Assembly: GCA_945861025.1 (NCBI GenBank)
Contig: CAMASN010000002.1
Coordinates: 28,192 to 92,191 of the forward strand
Direction of reading: 5' to 3'
DNA: 64,000 nucleotides
From: Ferrithrix thermotolerans DSM 19514
GTDB taxonomy: Bacteria > Actinomycetota > Acidimicrobiia > Acidimicrobiales > Ilumatobacteraceae
Positions 34,188 to 43,451 of this stretch are shown here, in pieces. A model generated the notes under the pieces. It worked only from the letters and a program-made list of their open reading frames with translations. It made no database searches and was not told the origin of the DNA. Positions within the stretch are counted from its first letter, which is position 1; each line of letters starts with the position of its first letter. The position numbers and the translations under genes were made by a program.

Positions 34188-34783
34188 AGCGCAGTCGTTG
34201 GACGTTGAGGTGGATTGGATTGGTTCCGAGAATCTTGTCCGAGGTTTGCGGCGAGCGCAGCGCGACCCCGGGCGATGCGGCTTTTTACGGTGCCAACCGG
34301 TACGCCTAGAACTTCAGCGATTTCGGCATAATCAAGATCGCCGACATCGCGCAGCACCACAGCGACGCGAAAATCTTCGGGCAGCGCTGCGAGGGCGGAG
34401 TCGATCAGCATGTGGTCGCCGATGCCGTCGATGCGTGTTGTTGATTGCGGGTCGGCGATCTCGACATGGTTGTCGTTGTCTTTGTGAACGAGATGGCTCA
34501 CGGGGCGACGTTGCCGTCGACGCAACTCATCAAGGCTCGCGTTGGTCGCAATGCGATACGTCCATGTGCTGAAACTGCTGCGACCATCAAACTTCGCGAG
34601 TCCGCGAACGATCGCGATCATGGCCTCTTGCGCTGCATCGGCGGCGTCGGCATCGTGACCGATGACGCGACGACACACGGCGAATATGCGGTCGTAGTGG
34701 CGACGAAGCAGCACATCAAGGCTGGATCGATCACCGCCTTGTGCTGCGGCTACGAGCGCGTGGTCGTCAAAGTTTGAGGCAAT
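34184..34783 (-). CDS. ECF sigma factor (SigM-like position)
   Basis: An RNA polymerase sigma factor with region 2 (RHYDRIFAVCRRV, FDGRSSFSTWTYRIATNASLDELRRR) and region 4 (LPEDFRVAVVLRDVGDLDYAEIAEVLGVPVGTVKSRIARGR). The first standard start is GTG 34714, but it cuts off the usual N-terminal helix. The open frame upstream encodes FDDHALVAAAQGGDRSSLDVL, so I extend to ATT 34783 (199 aa). ATT starts are rare. It heads a unit with the anti-sigma factor and lies in the same place as mycobacterial sigM. Confidence 0.8.
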   Translation of the reverse strand: MASNFDDHALVAAAQGGDRSSLDVLLRRHYDRIFAVCRRVIGHDADAADAAQEAMIAIVRGLAKFDGRSSFSTWTYRIATNASLDELRRRQRRPVSHLVHKDNDNHVEIADPQSTTRIDGIGDHMLIDSALAALPEDFRVAVVLRDVGDLDYAEIAEVLGVPVGTVKSRIARGRAALAANLGQDSRNQSNPPQRPTTAL

Positions 34784-34837
34784 GCATTGATGGTAGCCAC
34801 GATGCCGCGCTAGGTGCGGCCAAGCGACGGGTGAAAG

Positions 34838-36571
34838 TCAGCTCGCTGAAACGAACGTGATGTTGCTGATGTAACCGCGGAAGGGCCGGGCTTTGCTGCA
34901 TGCGCTGTCGCGGCCCACCTCGTGGAGCAGTACAAGAATATGCCGTGCGGGCGCAGCGCTGATCGTTGCTGTGACAACTCCGGGCTCGGTGTTGTAACTC
35001 TTCTTCTGCACGGCTTTGCCCCAACCCTCAAGGGTTTGCGGCGTTGCTTCGGCGTTGCTGGTAAACACTTGTAGCTGATACGGAGCATTGGCCATCGCAA
35101 CCGAAAGGGTTCCGGCGGCCGCGGCCGAAAGCTCGACGATGACGCCGACGCCGGCCTTCCCGCCGAAGTACTGCGATGCGTAACAGTTGGTGCTCCACGA
35201 ACTGTTGGGGTCGCCGTCGATAGCGAGGCCGACTTGGTCGGGGTTTTCGCTCGCGTCGGTGCGATCGTCAGGGTCGAAGGTCTGAATGGATGCAATCGTT
35301 GCTGCTGCCGACGCGACTGGCGCCACCACGGTTGCTGTGGTCGGTGTAGTAGGCGCTACAAAGATGGGCTTCGTGCTGCTGTTCGTGGAATTCGGCCACA
35401 TCAGTGCGGCGACAACTACGGCCACGAGTAATAAGAGCATCACCACAATCGTGGGCGTACTCTTTTGTTGGAAGTTTTTTGCTGGCACACCACGCGGGCT
35501 GCCGGAAGTGGGTGTGCGGTCGCCGCCGGGTGGTGGAGCATGGATGGGACGTTGCGAGCCTTGGCGAGGCGTTGGTGCTGCAGAGCGATCGTTGGTGGCG
35601 CGTGATTCGGCAAGGATGATTGGTGCAACGGCTCGGTTGGGAGTGTTGTCGCGAAGAGTGCCCGCAGGCACTTGGCCGTTGATCGCGGTGCCCCTCGGCG
35701 GCGTGGCCGATGTAGTGGGATCGTCGACACCGCTGGCGATTCGGGTGATGCTGAGCTTGAGCGCACCACCCGTGTTTGGCCTGTCGTCAGGGTTGCGGGC
35801 GAGCAATTGGTGAATGAGATCGGCGAGTCCATACGGCAACGTTGGGCGCAACTGCGACAGATCGGTAGGGTCACGTTGTAGCCGCGCAAGCGCTGTGTCG
35901 GCGTCGCTCTCGCCCAGAAACGGCACTCGCCCGGCAAGGCATTCGTAGAGCACGAGCCCAAGCGCGTAGAGGTCGGCGCGGCCATCGAGTTTCTTTCCGC
36001 GAACCTGCTCTGGAGACAGGTACTTCGCCGTGCCCATCATCACGTTTTCGCTGGTGAGGTCGTCGGTGGTGCCGAGGCCTTTGGCGATACCAAAGTCGGT
36101 GAGCAGTACGCGACCATCGGGAGTGATCATGATGTTGCCAGGCTTCACATCGCGGTGCACGAGGCCAGCAGAGTGAGCTGCATCGAGTGCGGCTGCGACG
36201 CAACTGCCGATGTGCATGGTGAGTTCGGGACTCAGTCGTTTTTGCTCATCGAGTAACTGGCGCAGGCTCTTGCCATTCACGAGTTGCATGACCACCGCCT
36301 GACGACCGTTGTAGTCGACGCTGTCGTGCACGGCGACAATGTTGGGATGGCTCAGTCGAGCAACGGTGATGGCCTCTCGTCGGAAGCGTTCGGCGACAAC
36401 TGGGTCGGTGGCGAGACCTGACTTGAGAATCTTTACAGCGACCTGTCGGGACAGCGACGTATCGGTGGCTAGCCATACTTCGGCCATGCCCCCTTGCGCG
36501 ATCCTTCGCTCCAAGCGATAACGCTGGGCGAGTAGCGCCTGAGGCGGCAGGGGGCTGGTATCCGTGGGCAT
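34838..36571 (-). CDS. Ser/Thr protein kinase with extracellular galactose-binding-like domain
   Basis: A 577-aa membrane kinase. The kinase domain (15-280) looks active: glycine loop AQGGMAEV, Lys47 in VAVK, HRDVKPGN with Asp141, DFG at 159-161 and SPEQ at 186-189. A Pro-rich linker (285-370) leads to one membrane helix (about 374-391) and an extracellular domain (395-577). That domain resembles the discoidin/galactose-binding-like ectodomain of mycobacterial MviN/MurJ (Rv3910), with TNCYASQYF and SACSKARPF as possible disulfide cysteines. It sits where MurJ lies in mycobacteria, but no flippase helices are present. Confidence 0.85.
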   Translation of the reverse strand: MPTDTSPLPPQALLAQRYRLERRIAQGGMAEVWLATDTSLSRQVAVKILKSGLATDPVVAERFRREAITVARLSHPNIVAVHDSVDYNGRQAVVMQLVNGKSLRQLLDEQKRLSPELTMHIGSCVAAALDAAHSAGLVHRDVKPGNIMITPDGRVLLTDFGIAKGLGTTDDLTSENVMMGTAKYLSPEQVRGKKLDGRADLYALGLVLYECLAGRVPFLGESDADTALARLQRDPTDLSQLRPTLPYGLADLIHQLLARNPDDRPNTGGALKLSITRIASGVDDPTTSATPPRGTAINGQVPAGTLRDNTPNRAVAPIILAESRATNDRSAAPTPRQGSQRPIHAPPPGGDRTPTSGSPRGVPAKNFQQKSTPTIVVMLLLLVAVVVAALMWPNSTNSSTKPIFVAPTTPTTATVVAPVASAAATIASIQTFDPDDRTDASENPDQVGLAIDGDPNSSWSTNCYASQYFGGKAGVGVIVELSAAAAGTLSVAMANAPYQLQVFTSNAEATPQTLEGWGKAVQKKSYNTEPGVVTATISAAPARHILVLLHEVGRDSACSKARPFRGYISNITFVSAS

Positions 36572-36624
36572 GTTGCGCTCACCGACGCTAGTCGTGTGGC
36601 GCAGCCCGAAGCTGTCAATCGCGC

Positions 36625-37461
36625 TTATGCGCGAACTTGAAAGGCAATGCCGATTGTGCCGCGGCCGGCATGAGTGCCGACAACTGGACCGATATCGCCG
36701 ACCACAATGCCCCCGGAGTAGTGAGGCCGGAGCATCTCGACGAATTGATCAACGTCGCTGCAGTCGGCGTGCATCACGTGCAGGTTTTCGATGGGTCCAG
36801 AGCTCTGCAGCTTCTCGACCAAGAACGCCAACGCCTTGCTACGAGTGCGTTGCTTGCCGCCCTCTTCGACTTTTCCATCGCGAACCTCGATGATGGGTTT
36901 GATAGAGAGCACCGATGCGAGCAGCGCTTTGGCGCCACCGATTCGGCCGCCCTTTTTGAGGTTGTCGAGTGTGTCGAGAGCGCCCCAGACCTTGGTGCGG
37001 TGAGCGAGGTCGCGAGCCATTGCGGTGACATTGTCGAATGAGGCGCCGTCGTTTGCCGCACGAGCGCAGGCAGCCACGATGCTGCCAAGGCCGAGCGTTG
37101 CCGACCTGCTGTCGACGACGGAGATAGCGGTTTCGCCAGCGACAGCACGAGCGGCGAGTTCGGCACTTTGCATCGTGGCTGACAAGCCGGCACTTAACGA
37201 GATGACAACGATACCGGTTGCGCCGTCGGTCATTGCAGATCGATATGCCTGCTCGAACTGTCCGGGTGATGGTGCGGCGGTTTCGGGGAGCTGCGCCGAG
37301 GCTGCAGATTTCGCCCAGAACTGCTCGGTGGTGAGGTCACGCCGATCGATGAATTCTTCGTCGCCGAAGCGAATCGACAATGGCACAATCGTGATACCGA
37401 GTTCGTCGGCTACTGATTGCGGAAGATCACATGCACTGTCAGTAATGATTCGAACGGTCAC
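36625..37461 (-). CDS. DegV family fatty-acid-binding protein
   Basis: A 278-aa DegV protein. It has ITDSACDLP at the start, the SPGQFEQAYRSA region, SLSAGLSATMQSAELAA and LDTLDNLKKGGRIG. DegV (FakB-like) proteins bind a fatty acid and, with FakA kinase, feed exogenous fatty acids into lipid synthesis; no FakA is seen here. ATG 37461 overlaps the stop of the DUF6049 gene by 4 bases. Confidence 0.85.
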   Translation of the reverse strand: MTVRIITDSACDLPQSVADELGITIVPLSIRFGDEEFIDRRDLTTEQFWAKSAASAQLPETAAPSPGQFEQAYRSAMTDGATGIVVISLSAGLSATMQSAELAARAVAGETAISVVDSRSATLGLGSIVAACARAANDGASFDNVTAMARDLAHRTKVWGALDTLDNLKKGGRIGGAKALLASVLSIKPIIEVRDGKVEEGGKQRTRSKALAFLVEKLQSSGPIENLHVMHADCSDVDQFVEMLRPHYSGGIVVGDIGPVVGTHAGRGTIGIAFQVRA

Positions 37462-39506
37462 GAGTTCGAGATGTTAGTCGAACTTGGTTCGTCTGAAACG
37501 AGGCCGACGTTTGGTCGAGCCACCGGGTGGTTCGATCTGCGGACTGCACGGTGTTTTGAGCGACGGCCAGAGCGGAGGTTTCGTCCCCACCAAGCGAGCA
37601 GCATGAGCAGTCCGCCACCGGTAAGCAACTGGGCCACACCGGTGAGTGCGCTCACGCGCGCCTTCAGATACAACGTGTCGATGAGCGTCAATCCGCCATC
37701 AGGACTGAGCACATTGAGTGATACGGGGAAGCTGCCGTTGGTGCGGGCTACAACAGGCACGGCAACATCGGTGATGCTCTTCGCCTCAATGGTGACCACT
37801 TGGTCGCCCTGGGGAAATGTGAGTTTGTTTGCGGTAAGCCGCACCATCACCCGCAGTGGTTCGTCGCTGATGTTCTCGATTCGAAGCCGAATCGTGGTTC
37901 GACGTCCGCTGAGGGTGAAGGCGTAAATGGGTCTGGGACTGACGGCACCGGAAATCATGGCCAGTTCGTTGTTGAGCGCGGTCGTTGCGTTGGCGACGGT
38001 TTCGTTGGTGAGCGCAGATGAAGCCAGCACGGCGATGGTGGCTTGCCAACGCGTTGGCCGGTCGCGAGTGTTCACGAGCATGCCCGAGACCATGAAGGCA
38101 TGCGCGTTGAGTTGATCGAGCGACGCGAGTCGGGCAGCGATGTCGACCGGAGTGATAGTGGGCAACACAATCTCGACCGGCAGGCCATCGACCAGCAGCG
38201 TGGCTGTGTTTCGTTCGACCCCGTTGAGGGTGACGAACTGCGCTGCTCCGGTTACGGCGACCAGTGATTGGATGCGCGACACAAAGGCGGGGTCGGGCAC
38301 GCCGCCGCCGCTGAGTCCGATGACCATGGTGTGGCCGGTAATCGGCGCGGCCTCGGCAGCAAGTTGATCGCGAGTAGCGACCAGGTCGGCCGCGGCGTAG
38401 ATGGCGCGGAGTTCAGTTGGTGGCGAGGTGGTGGCGAGGTGATCCGCAAACGCTGCGTCGAGCACCAGGGTGGGCACCGAGGTGGCATCGGGAAGTGTGG
38501 TCATCAGTAGCTGAGTCGTGTCGGTGCTCGGGCCGAGTGATCCTTTGGCGTTTGCGTACTCGTTGGGCGACAACACCAGCAGTCGAGCGCCGAGGTCGCG
38601 GACAAGTGAGGCACCCGGCGTAGTGAGCTGACCCCATGACCACCAGATTGAACGGTCGCTACGCGGTACCTCGCCAAGAGCCGAGACGGCGTTCTCGCCT
38701 TCGCGTAGCAGTTGGGTGAAGAGCGCGCCCTTGTTTGCAGCACCTGCAGCCGATGGGTCAAGTGGTATTCGTGGCTGCGAGATGCCGTAGTTGGCGTTCA
38801 GCGTCTTGCGCAGACTGTCGAGCGCAACTGAATCGATGCGATCGAGGATTTCGGGTGAAAGCGCCACGGTCAATGGAACTGCGGCTGGGAAGGCGTTGAG
38901 GTCGGCAAGTTCTTGAGCGGTGGCAGGCGAGAGCGAGGGGTCCGACCCGGGAATGGCTGGTGGCGCAGTAAGCGACACGGCAAGTGCGACGCTGAGCGAG
39001 CCTCGGGGATCGTCGCCTTCTTTGGGCAGTCGATCGACGAAGGTGGTGAGTTCGCCGGCGGTGCCGGAATCGCCTTGGATGTCGAGCACTACGGGGAACA
39101 GACCCTGTTGGCTGAATTGCAGTGCTCGGCTCGTGCGCCGCGATGTTTCGGTGGGGACAGTAAACGTGATGACATCGTCGACGAAGGAGATCGCTTCGAG
39201 CGGTAGATCAACGGTGTCGACTGAGCGCGGCAACGTGCCTGCGATTGCGTCGGCGAGGTCGGAGCGGGTCCTCAGCGGCCGGTACGAGGTAACCACGAAG
39301 GTGGCTCCGACGGGCAACGCTTGATCAAGCCGCACGCTGAGCACAAGGTCGCCGTCGGGGGCAAGCGCCAACTCTTGTTGTATCAATGTGATGCCGAGTG
39401 TGTTGGGGGCTGCGAGCGCAGGCGCCGATGACGGCGCGACGACCAAGAGCGCGACCGCGCTTGCGATGAGGGCTCCGACGAGCCGATGCGCGAGAGGGCG
39501 TATCAC
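37458..39506 (-). CDS. DUF6049-type secreted/membrane protein (Rv3909-like)
   Basis: A protein of about 682 aa. GTG 39506 begins a signal peptide (VIRPLAHRLVGALIASAVALLVV...SAPALA). A longer frame to 39629 would overlap the GNAT gene. The body is an extracytoplasmic multi-domain region with no catalytic motif that I recognise. One C-terminal membrane segment (TGGGLLMLLAWW) is followed by a basic tail. It corresponds in position and organisation to mycobacterial Rv3909, next to MurJ, and may serve peptidoglycan or envelope assembly (inference). Confidence 0.78.
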   Translation of the reverse strand: MIRPLAHRLVGALIASAVALLVVAPSSAPALAAPNTLGITLIQQELALAPDGDLVLSVRLDQALPVGATFVVTSYRPLRTRSDLADAIAGTLPRSVDTVDLPLEAISFVDDVITFTVPTETSRRTSRALQFSQQGLFPVVLDIQGDSGTAGELTTFVDRLPKEGDDPRGSLSVALAVSLTAPPAIPGSDPSLSPATAQELADLNAFPAAVPLTVALSPEILDRIDSVALDSLRKTLNANYGISQPRIPLDPSAAGAANKGALFTQLLREGENAVSALGEVPRSDRSIWWSWGQLTTPGASLVRDLGARLLVLSPNEYANAKGSLGPSTDTTQLLMTTLPDATSVPTLVLDAAFADHLATTSPPTELRAIYAAADLVATRDQLAAEAAPITGHTMVIGLSGGGVPDPAFVSRIQSLVAVTGAAQFVTLNGVERNTATLLVDGLPVEIVLPTITPVDIAARLASLDQLNAHAFMVSGMLVNTRDRPTRWQATIAVLASSALTNETVANATTALNNELAMISGAVSPRPIYAFTLSGRRTTIRLRIENISDEPLRVMVRLTANKLTFPQGDQVVTIEAKSITDVAVPVVARTNGSFPVSLNVLSPDGGLTLIDTLYLKARVSALTGVAQLLTGGGLLMLLAWWGRNLRSGRRSKHRAVRRSNHPVARPNVGLVSDEPSSTNISNS

Positions 39507-39540
39507 GACACACGATCCGGATTTTTGTTTGGCGCGTCGT

Positions 39541-40305
39541 TCACATGTCATCCAGTCGACGGGTGAGCACCACGAGCCCCTGTGGCAACAGCCGGAACCC
39601 AAAGCGTTGGTACAGCCCGAGCGCCACATTGTTGTCGGTGTGGGTGTTCACCATGGCGCGGGTGAGGCGTCGTCGTTGCATCCACATCAGTGAATCGCGT
39701 GTGAGGGCCCAGCCCGCACCTCGAGCTTGGAACTCGGGACGAATGGCGAGGCGCTGTAAATAACCGGTGTAGTCGGCGCGACCTGTGATGGCGTAGCCAA
39801 TGGATCCGGTGAAGCCGAACACTGAGCCGTCGATGTAGCGCGATCGCGACGCCGGAGTGGCCCTGCACGTTTCGTCAATACCGGTGGCATCGAGCGCCCA
39901 CATATCGCCGAACGCTGAACGGTCAAGCTCGGCCGCTGCGGGTCGATCGCGCACTCGCAGCAACGCGGCGCGCAGGTCGTTGCCTTTGGGGGCGCGCCAG
40001 CCCACCAGTGAGAGATCGAGCAGGTGTAACCGTTGGGCAATGTCGAATCCCTGTCGTTGCATTGTGTCGGCGCTCGATTCGGTGACTGCACCAGAGCGAA
40101 CCGCCGAGAACCCCCGCGCCTTGAGTTCGCTGAGCCATACCCGCAAACCCGTGCTGGTTGGTATGAACCCGTGGTCGGTGAAGGTGAGTTGGGCCACCGA
40201 TGGATCGTGGTGCCATGGGCGCACGCGAGCACGGCCAGCGCCGCTGTGAAGTATCAGCGGCCACTCGACCCCGCGGCTGTTTCCGGCTTGTGAACGTGAA
40301 CTCAC
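39541..40305 (-). CDS. GNAT family N-acetyltransferase
   Basis: A 254-aa acetyltransferase starting at GTG 40305. The acetyl-CoA motif A is RLAIRPEFQARGAGWALTRD, and motif B has NNVALGLYQRFGF. The N-terminal half has little homology to the GNAT core and may bind substrate, as in the MshD-like two-domain proteins. It lies 34 bases upstream of DUF6049, likely in one transcript. Confidence 0.78.
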   Translation of the reverse strand: MSSRSQAGNSRGVEWPLILHSGAGRARVRPWHHDPSVAQLTFTDHGFIPTSTGLRVWLSELKARGFSAVRSGAVTESSADTMQRQGFDIAQRLHLLDLSLVGWRAPKGNDLRAALLRVRDRPAAAELDRSAFGDMWALDATGIDETCRATPASRSRYIDGSVFGFTGSIGYAITGRADYTGYLQRLAIRPEFQARGAGWALTRDSLMWMQRRRLTRAMVNTHTDNNVALGLYQRFGFRLLPQGLVVLTRRLDDM

Positions 40306-40355
40306 AGATGCGACGGTAGTGCCCGAACTGAAGGTGATCGTTCTATCGTGGAGAT

Positions 40356-41366
40356 GTGGCAGTGCTGTTCTCTACTCATCCGAAGTATCTCGAGCACATT
40401 GCCGGCCGAAATCACCCGGAGCGCCCCGAGCGATTGAACGCTGTGATCGCCGGAAGCCAGCTTGCTGAAGTGGCAGATGCGCTCACATTATTGGAGCCCG
40501 TCGCCGCCCCACTAGAGATTGTTGAGCGCGTGCATCCAGCGGCGTATTTGGCGCATTTGAAGCTGGTGAGCGAGTCGGGTGGCGGTCGACTCGATCCTGA
40601 CGCTTTGGTGAGTTCGGGTTCTTGGGATGCAGCATTGCTTGCCGCTGGCGCCGGGCTCACGGCAATTGAGGCGATGCAGCGCGGTGAGGCCGACGCAGCC
40701 TTTTGTGCCGTGCGACCGCCGGGCCATCATGCGACCCGCAACGAGTCGATGGGTTTCTGTCTCATCTCTAATGTGGCGGTGGCCGCAATGGCTCTCGCTG
40801 ATCAGGGCGAACGGGTCATGATCCTCGACTACGACGCGCACCATGGCAATGGCACTGAAGCGGTGTTCGTGGGTGATCCGCGGGTGCTGTTTGTTTCGCT
40901 TCATCAGTGGCCGCTTTATCCGGGCACCGGTGCTGCTCGAGATGTGGGCGTTGGCGACGGCTACGGCTACACGATGAACATTCCGATGCCCCCCGGTTCC
41001 ACTGGCGAGCATTATGAGCGCGCCTTCGACGAGCTGGTCGCGCCGCGCGCTGCAGCATTTGCACCTACTTGGCTCATCATCTCCGCTGGTTTCGATGGCC
41101 ATCGCGACGATCCCATCACCGATCTTGGGTTGTCTTCCGGTGACTTTGCGCTGCTCACCCAACGCGCGCTCACGTTGGTTCCTGTGGGTCGGCGATTAGT
41201 CATGCTCGAAGGCGGTTACGACCTCGATGCGCTGAGGTTGTGTACGGCGTCGGTACTCGGGGCTCTTGCTGGTCGCGACGTGCAACTCGAGGCACCAACA
41301 AGCGGTGGTCCTGGCGCTCACAATGTGGCCGGATGCGTCGACATCTGGGCCAAGATTTCGGTTTAA
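40356..41366 (+). CDS. Histone deacetylase-family hydrolase
   Basis: A 336-aa arginase-fold deacetylase starting at GTG 40356. The catalytic His pair is H124-H125 (RPPGHHA). Zinc ligands are Asp160, His162 and Asp247 (LDYDAHHGNG, AGFDGHRDDP). A C-terminal GGYDLDAL carries the transition-state tyrosine. Bacterial members remove acetyl groups from acetylated amines or lysines (AcuC or polyamine type). It lies divergently from the GNAT acetyltransferase, so the two might form an acetylation/deacetylation pair, which is inference. Confidence 0.87.
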   Translation: MAVLFSTHPKYLEHIAGRNHPERPERLNAVIAGSQLAEVADALTLLEPVAAPLEIVERVHPAAYLAHLKLVSESGGGRLDPDALVSSGSWDAALLAAGAGLTAIEAMQRGEADAAFCAVRPPGHHATRNESMGFCLISNVAVAAMALADQGERVMILDYDAHHGNGTEAVFVGDPRVLFVSLHQWPLYPGTGAARDVGVGDGYGYTMNIPMPPGSTGEHYERAFDELVAPRAAAFAPTWLIISAGFDGHRDDPITDLGLSSGDFALLTQRALTLVPVGRRLVMLEGGYDLDALRLCTASVLGALAGRDVQLEAPTSGGPGAHNVAGCVDIWAKISV

Positions 41367-41368
41367 CG

Positions 41369-42775
41369 ATGATCCCTGAACGATTTGCACCTGTATTGAG
41401 CGAACTGCAGCCGCTCACCGAGCGCTTTCGTGCAGCGGGTAAGCGCCTGTATCTCGTGGGTGGCACGGTGCGTGACCTACTCATCGACAAGCTGGGCGAC
41501 GAACGCGACTACGACGCCACCACCGATGCGTTGCCCTCGGAGATCAAGGCGTGTCTGTCGGGTTGGGCCGACGCGATCTGGACGCAGGGCGAGAAGTTCG
41601 GCACCATCGGTGCGAAAAAGGGTGATCGCATTTACGAGATCACCACGCATCGTGCCGAGGTGTATGCCGACGATTCGCGCAAGCCCGAGGTCACCTTTGC
41701 TGGGCAGATCGATGCCGATCTCTCACGCCGCGACTTCACGGTGAACGCCATGGCACTCGAGCTCACCAGCGATTCACCAACGCTGGTCGATCCATTTGGC
41801 GGGGCTGTCGATCTCGCAACAAAGACCCTTCGCACACCACTCGCACCCGAGGTCAGCTTCAGCGACGATCCGTTGCGCATGCTTCGTGCGGCGCGATTTA
41901 TAGCTGGCTATCACCTGCAACCGGTGCCCGAACTGGTGGAGGCGGTGCGTGCGATGCACGGCCGGTTGTCCATTGTTTCGGCCGAACGTATTCGCGACGA
42001 ACTCGACAAGCTCATGGTGGTCGATCACCCGTCAGAGGGACTCCTGTTTCTCGTCGACAACGGAGTCGCTGGTGAGTTTCTTCCCGAGTTGCCGGCCATG
42101 CGGCTCGAACAAGATCCGATTCACCGTCACAAAGATGTGCTCACGCACACGTTGGCAGTTGTCGAGAACGTGACCCGCGATTTTCCCGGTGAGTACGACT
42201 TCAGACGAACCCGCATCGCTGCGCTGTTGCACGATGTGGGCAAGCCCAAGACCCGCGGGTTTCTTAAGGGCAAGGGCGTCACATTTCATCACCACGAAGT
42301 CGTGGGCGCGCGTATGGCTCGCCAACGCTTGCAAGCATTGCGTTACAGCACCGACGATGTCGAAGCCATCACCGAATTGGTGGCGCTGCACCTTCGCTTC
42401 CATGGTTACGAAGCCGGATGGACCGACTCGGCCGTTCGCCGATACGTGCACGATGCTGGCCCACTGCTGAACGAGCTCAACGTGCTCACCCGTTGCGACT
42501 GCACCACGCGCAACGAGAAGAAGGCGCTGATGCTCAGTAGGCGAATGGACGATCTTGAGGCGCGCATTGTGCAACTTGCGGCGCACGAAGAACTCAAGGC
42601 AATTCGACCAGAGATGGACGGCAAACAGGTGATGGAGTTCCTTGAGCTGTCACCGAGCCCTACCGTTGGCAAAGCAATGAGCTTCTTGCTCGACCTTCGT
42701 CTCGAAGAGGGACTCTTGGGCGACGACGAAGTACGTGTTCGCCTTCGTGCATGGTGGGTAGCTCGCGGCGAGTAG
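41369..42775 (+). CDS. pcnA: CCA tRNA nucleotidyltransferase (HD-domain)
   Basis: A 468-aa class II CCA-adding enzyme. It has GGTVRD (31-36), the metal DxD (Asp47, Asp49) in DYDATTDA, RRDFTVNAMAL, and the HD phosphohydrolase domain with ALLHDVGKP. It repairs or adds CCA at tRNA 3' ends. ATG 41369 lies 2 bases after the HDAC stop. In mycobacteria this gene also stands beside the Rv3908-Rv3909 region. Confidence 0.94.
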   Translation: MIPERFAPVLSELQPLTERFRAAGKRLYLVGGTVRDLLIDKLGDERDYDATTDALPSEIKACLSGWADAIWTQGEKFGTIGAKKGDRIYEITTHRAEVYADDSRKPEVTFAGQIDADLSRRDFTVNAMALELTSDSPTLVDPFGGAVDLATKTLRTPLAPEVSFSDDPLRMLRAARFIAGYHLQPVPELVEAVRAMHGRLSIVSAERIRDELDKLMVVDHPSEGLLFLVDNGVAGEFLPELPAMRLEQDPIHRHKDVLTHTLAVVENVTRDFPGEYDFRRTRIAALLHDVGKPKTRGFLKGKGVTFHHHEVVGARMARQRLQALRYSTDDVEAITELVALHLRFHGYEAGWTDSAVRRYVHDAGPLLNELNVLTRCDCTTRNEKKALMLSRRMDDLEARIVQLAAHEELKAIRPEMDGKQVMEFLELSPSPTVGKAMSFLLDLRLEEGLLGDDEVRVRLRAWWVARGE

Positions 42776-42778
42776 CCG

Positions 42779-43378
42779 CTAGACGCCGAGTTTGCGAGCG
42801 CGAATGACCAGCACTGCAGGAGTGCGCGCGTTGCGAGCATTGAGCGGTTGCAGCTCGTGGATCACATCAATACGAAAGTTTGTGCGCTGCATGGCCATGA
42901 ACACATCGCTGATCGACCTGGTCTGGCCGCCACCGTATGTGCGCTGCACAACCTGTTGCCCGTCGATGTTGCCGAGCATCGCGGCGATCGGATGAGGGCC
43001 CGCCATGACAAAGGCGGCCTCGGGCCGTAACACACGGTGAATCTGGCGCAGCAGTCGAGCCAGATCGTCCACTTCTTGCAGCGTGTGTGACGCAACAACT
43101 AAATCGATCGAGCCACTTGTAGCGAAGCCAAGGTCGGCTACTTCGCTTTGGTGGCATTGCACCGTTACTTCGGCCTGCTCGGCTTGCTTACGCAGCAGCG
43201 CGATGCGGTCTGACGAGGGATCGACCGCGATGGCCCGAGCCCCAGCGCCGGCGAGGGCTACGGCGTTGCTCGGCGCGCCGATGCCTAACTCGATCACTCG
43301 CTTACCACTGACGTCACCACACAAGCGCAGTTCGCTCTCGTCGGCTACCGATGGTCCATAACGTACGACTGTGGTCAC
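42779..43378 (-). CDS. SAM-dependent methyltransferase
   Basis: A class I methyltransferase of about 199 aa from GTG 43378. It has VIELGIGAPSNAVALAGAGARAIAVDPS (SAM motif I and acidic strand), then DLVVASHTLQEVDDLARLLRQIHRVLRP. A longer frame to 43495 would overlap the divergent DUF5318 gene, so the shorter start is preferred. It is convergent with pcnA, 3 bases apart. Substrate is unknown. Confidence 0.75.
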   Translation of the reverse strand: MTTVVRYGPSVADESELRLCGDVSGKRVIELGIGAPSNAVALAGAGARAIAVDPSSDRIALLRKQAEQAEVTVQCHQSEVADLGFATSGSIDLVVASHTLQEVDDLARLLRQIHRVLRPEAAFVMAGPHPIAAMLGNIDGQQVVQRTYGGGQTRSISDVFMAMQRTNFRIDVIHELQPLNARNARTPAVLVIRARKLGV

Positions 43379-43451
43379 GCCGTAAGTGTTGTTGGTTCGC
43401 AGGGCCGAGACGCGGATGAGTGTCGACGCGGCTCGGTAACCTGATGCTCCT

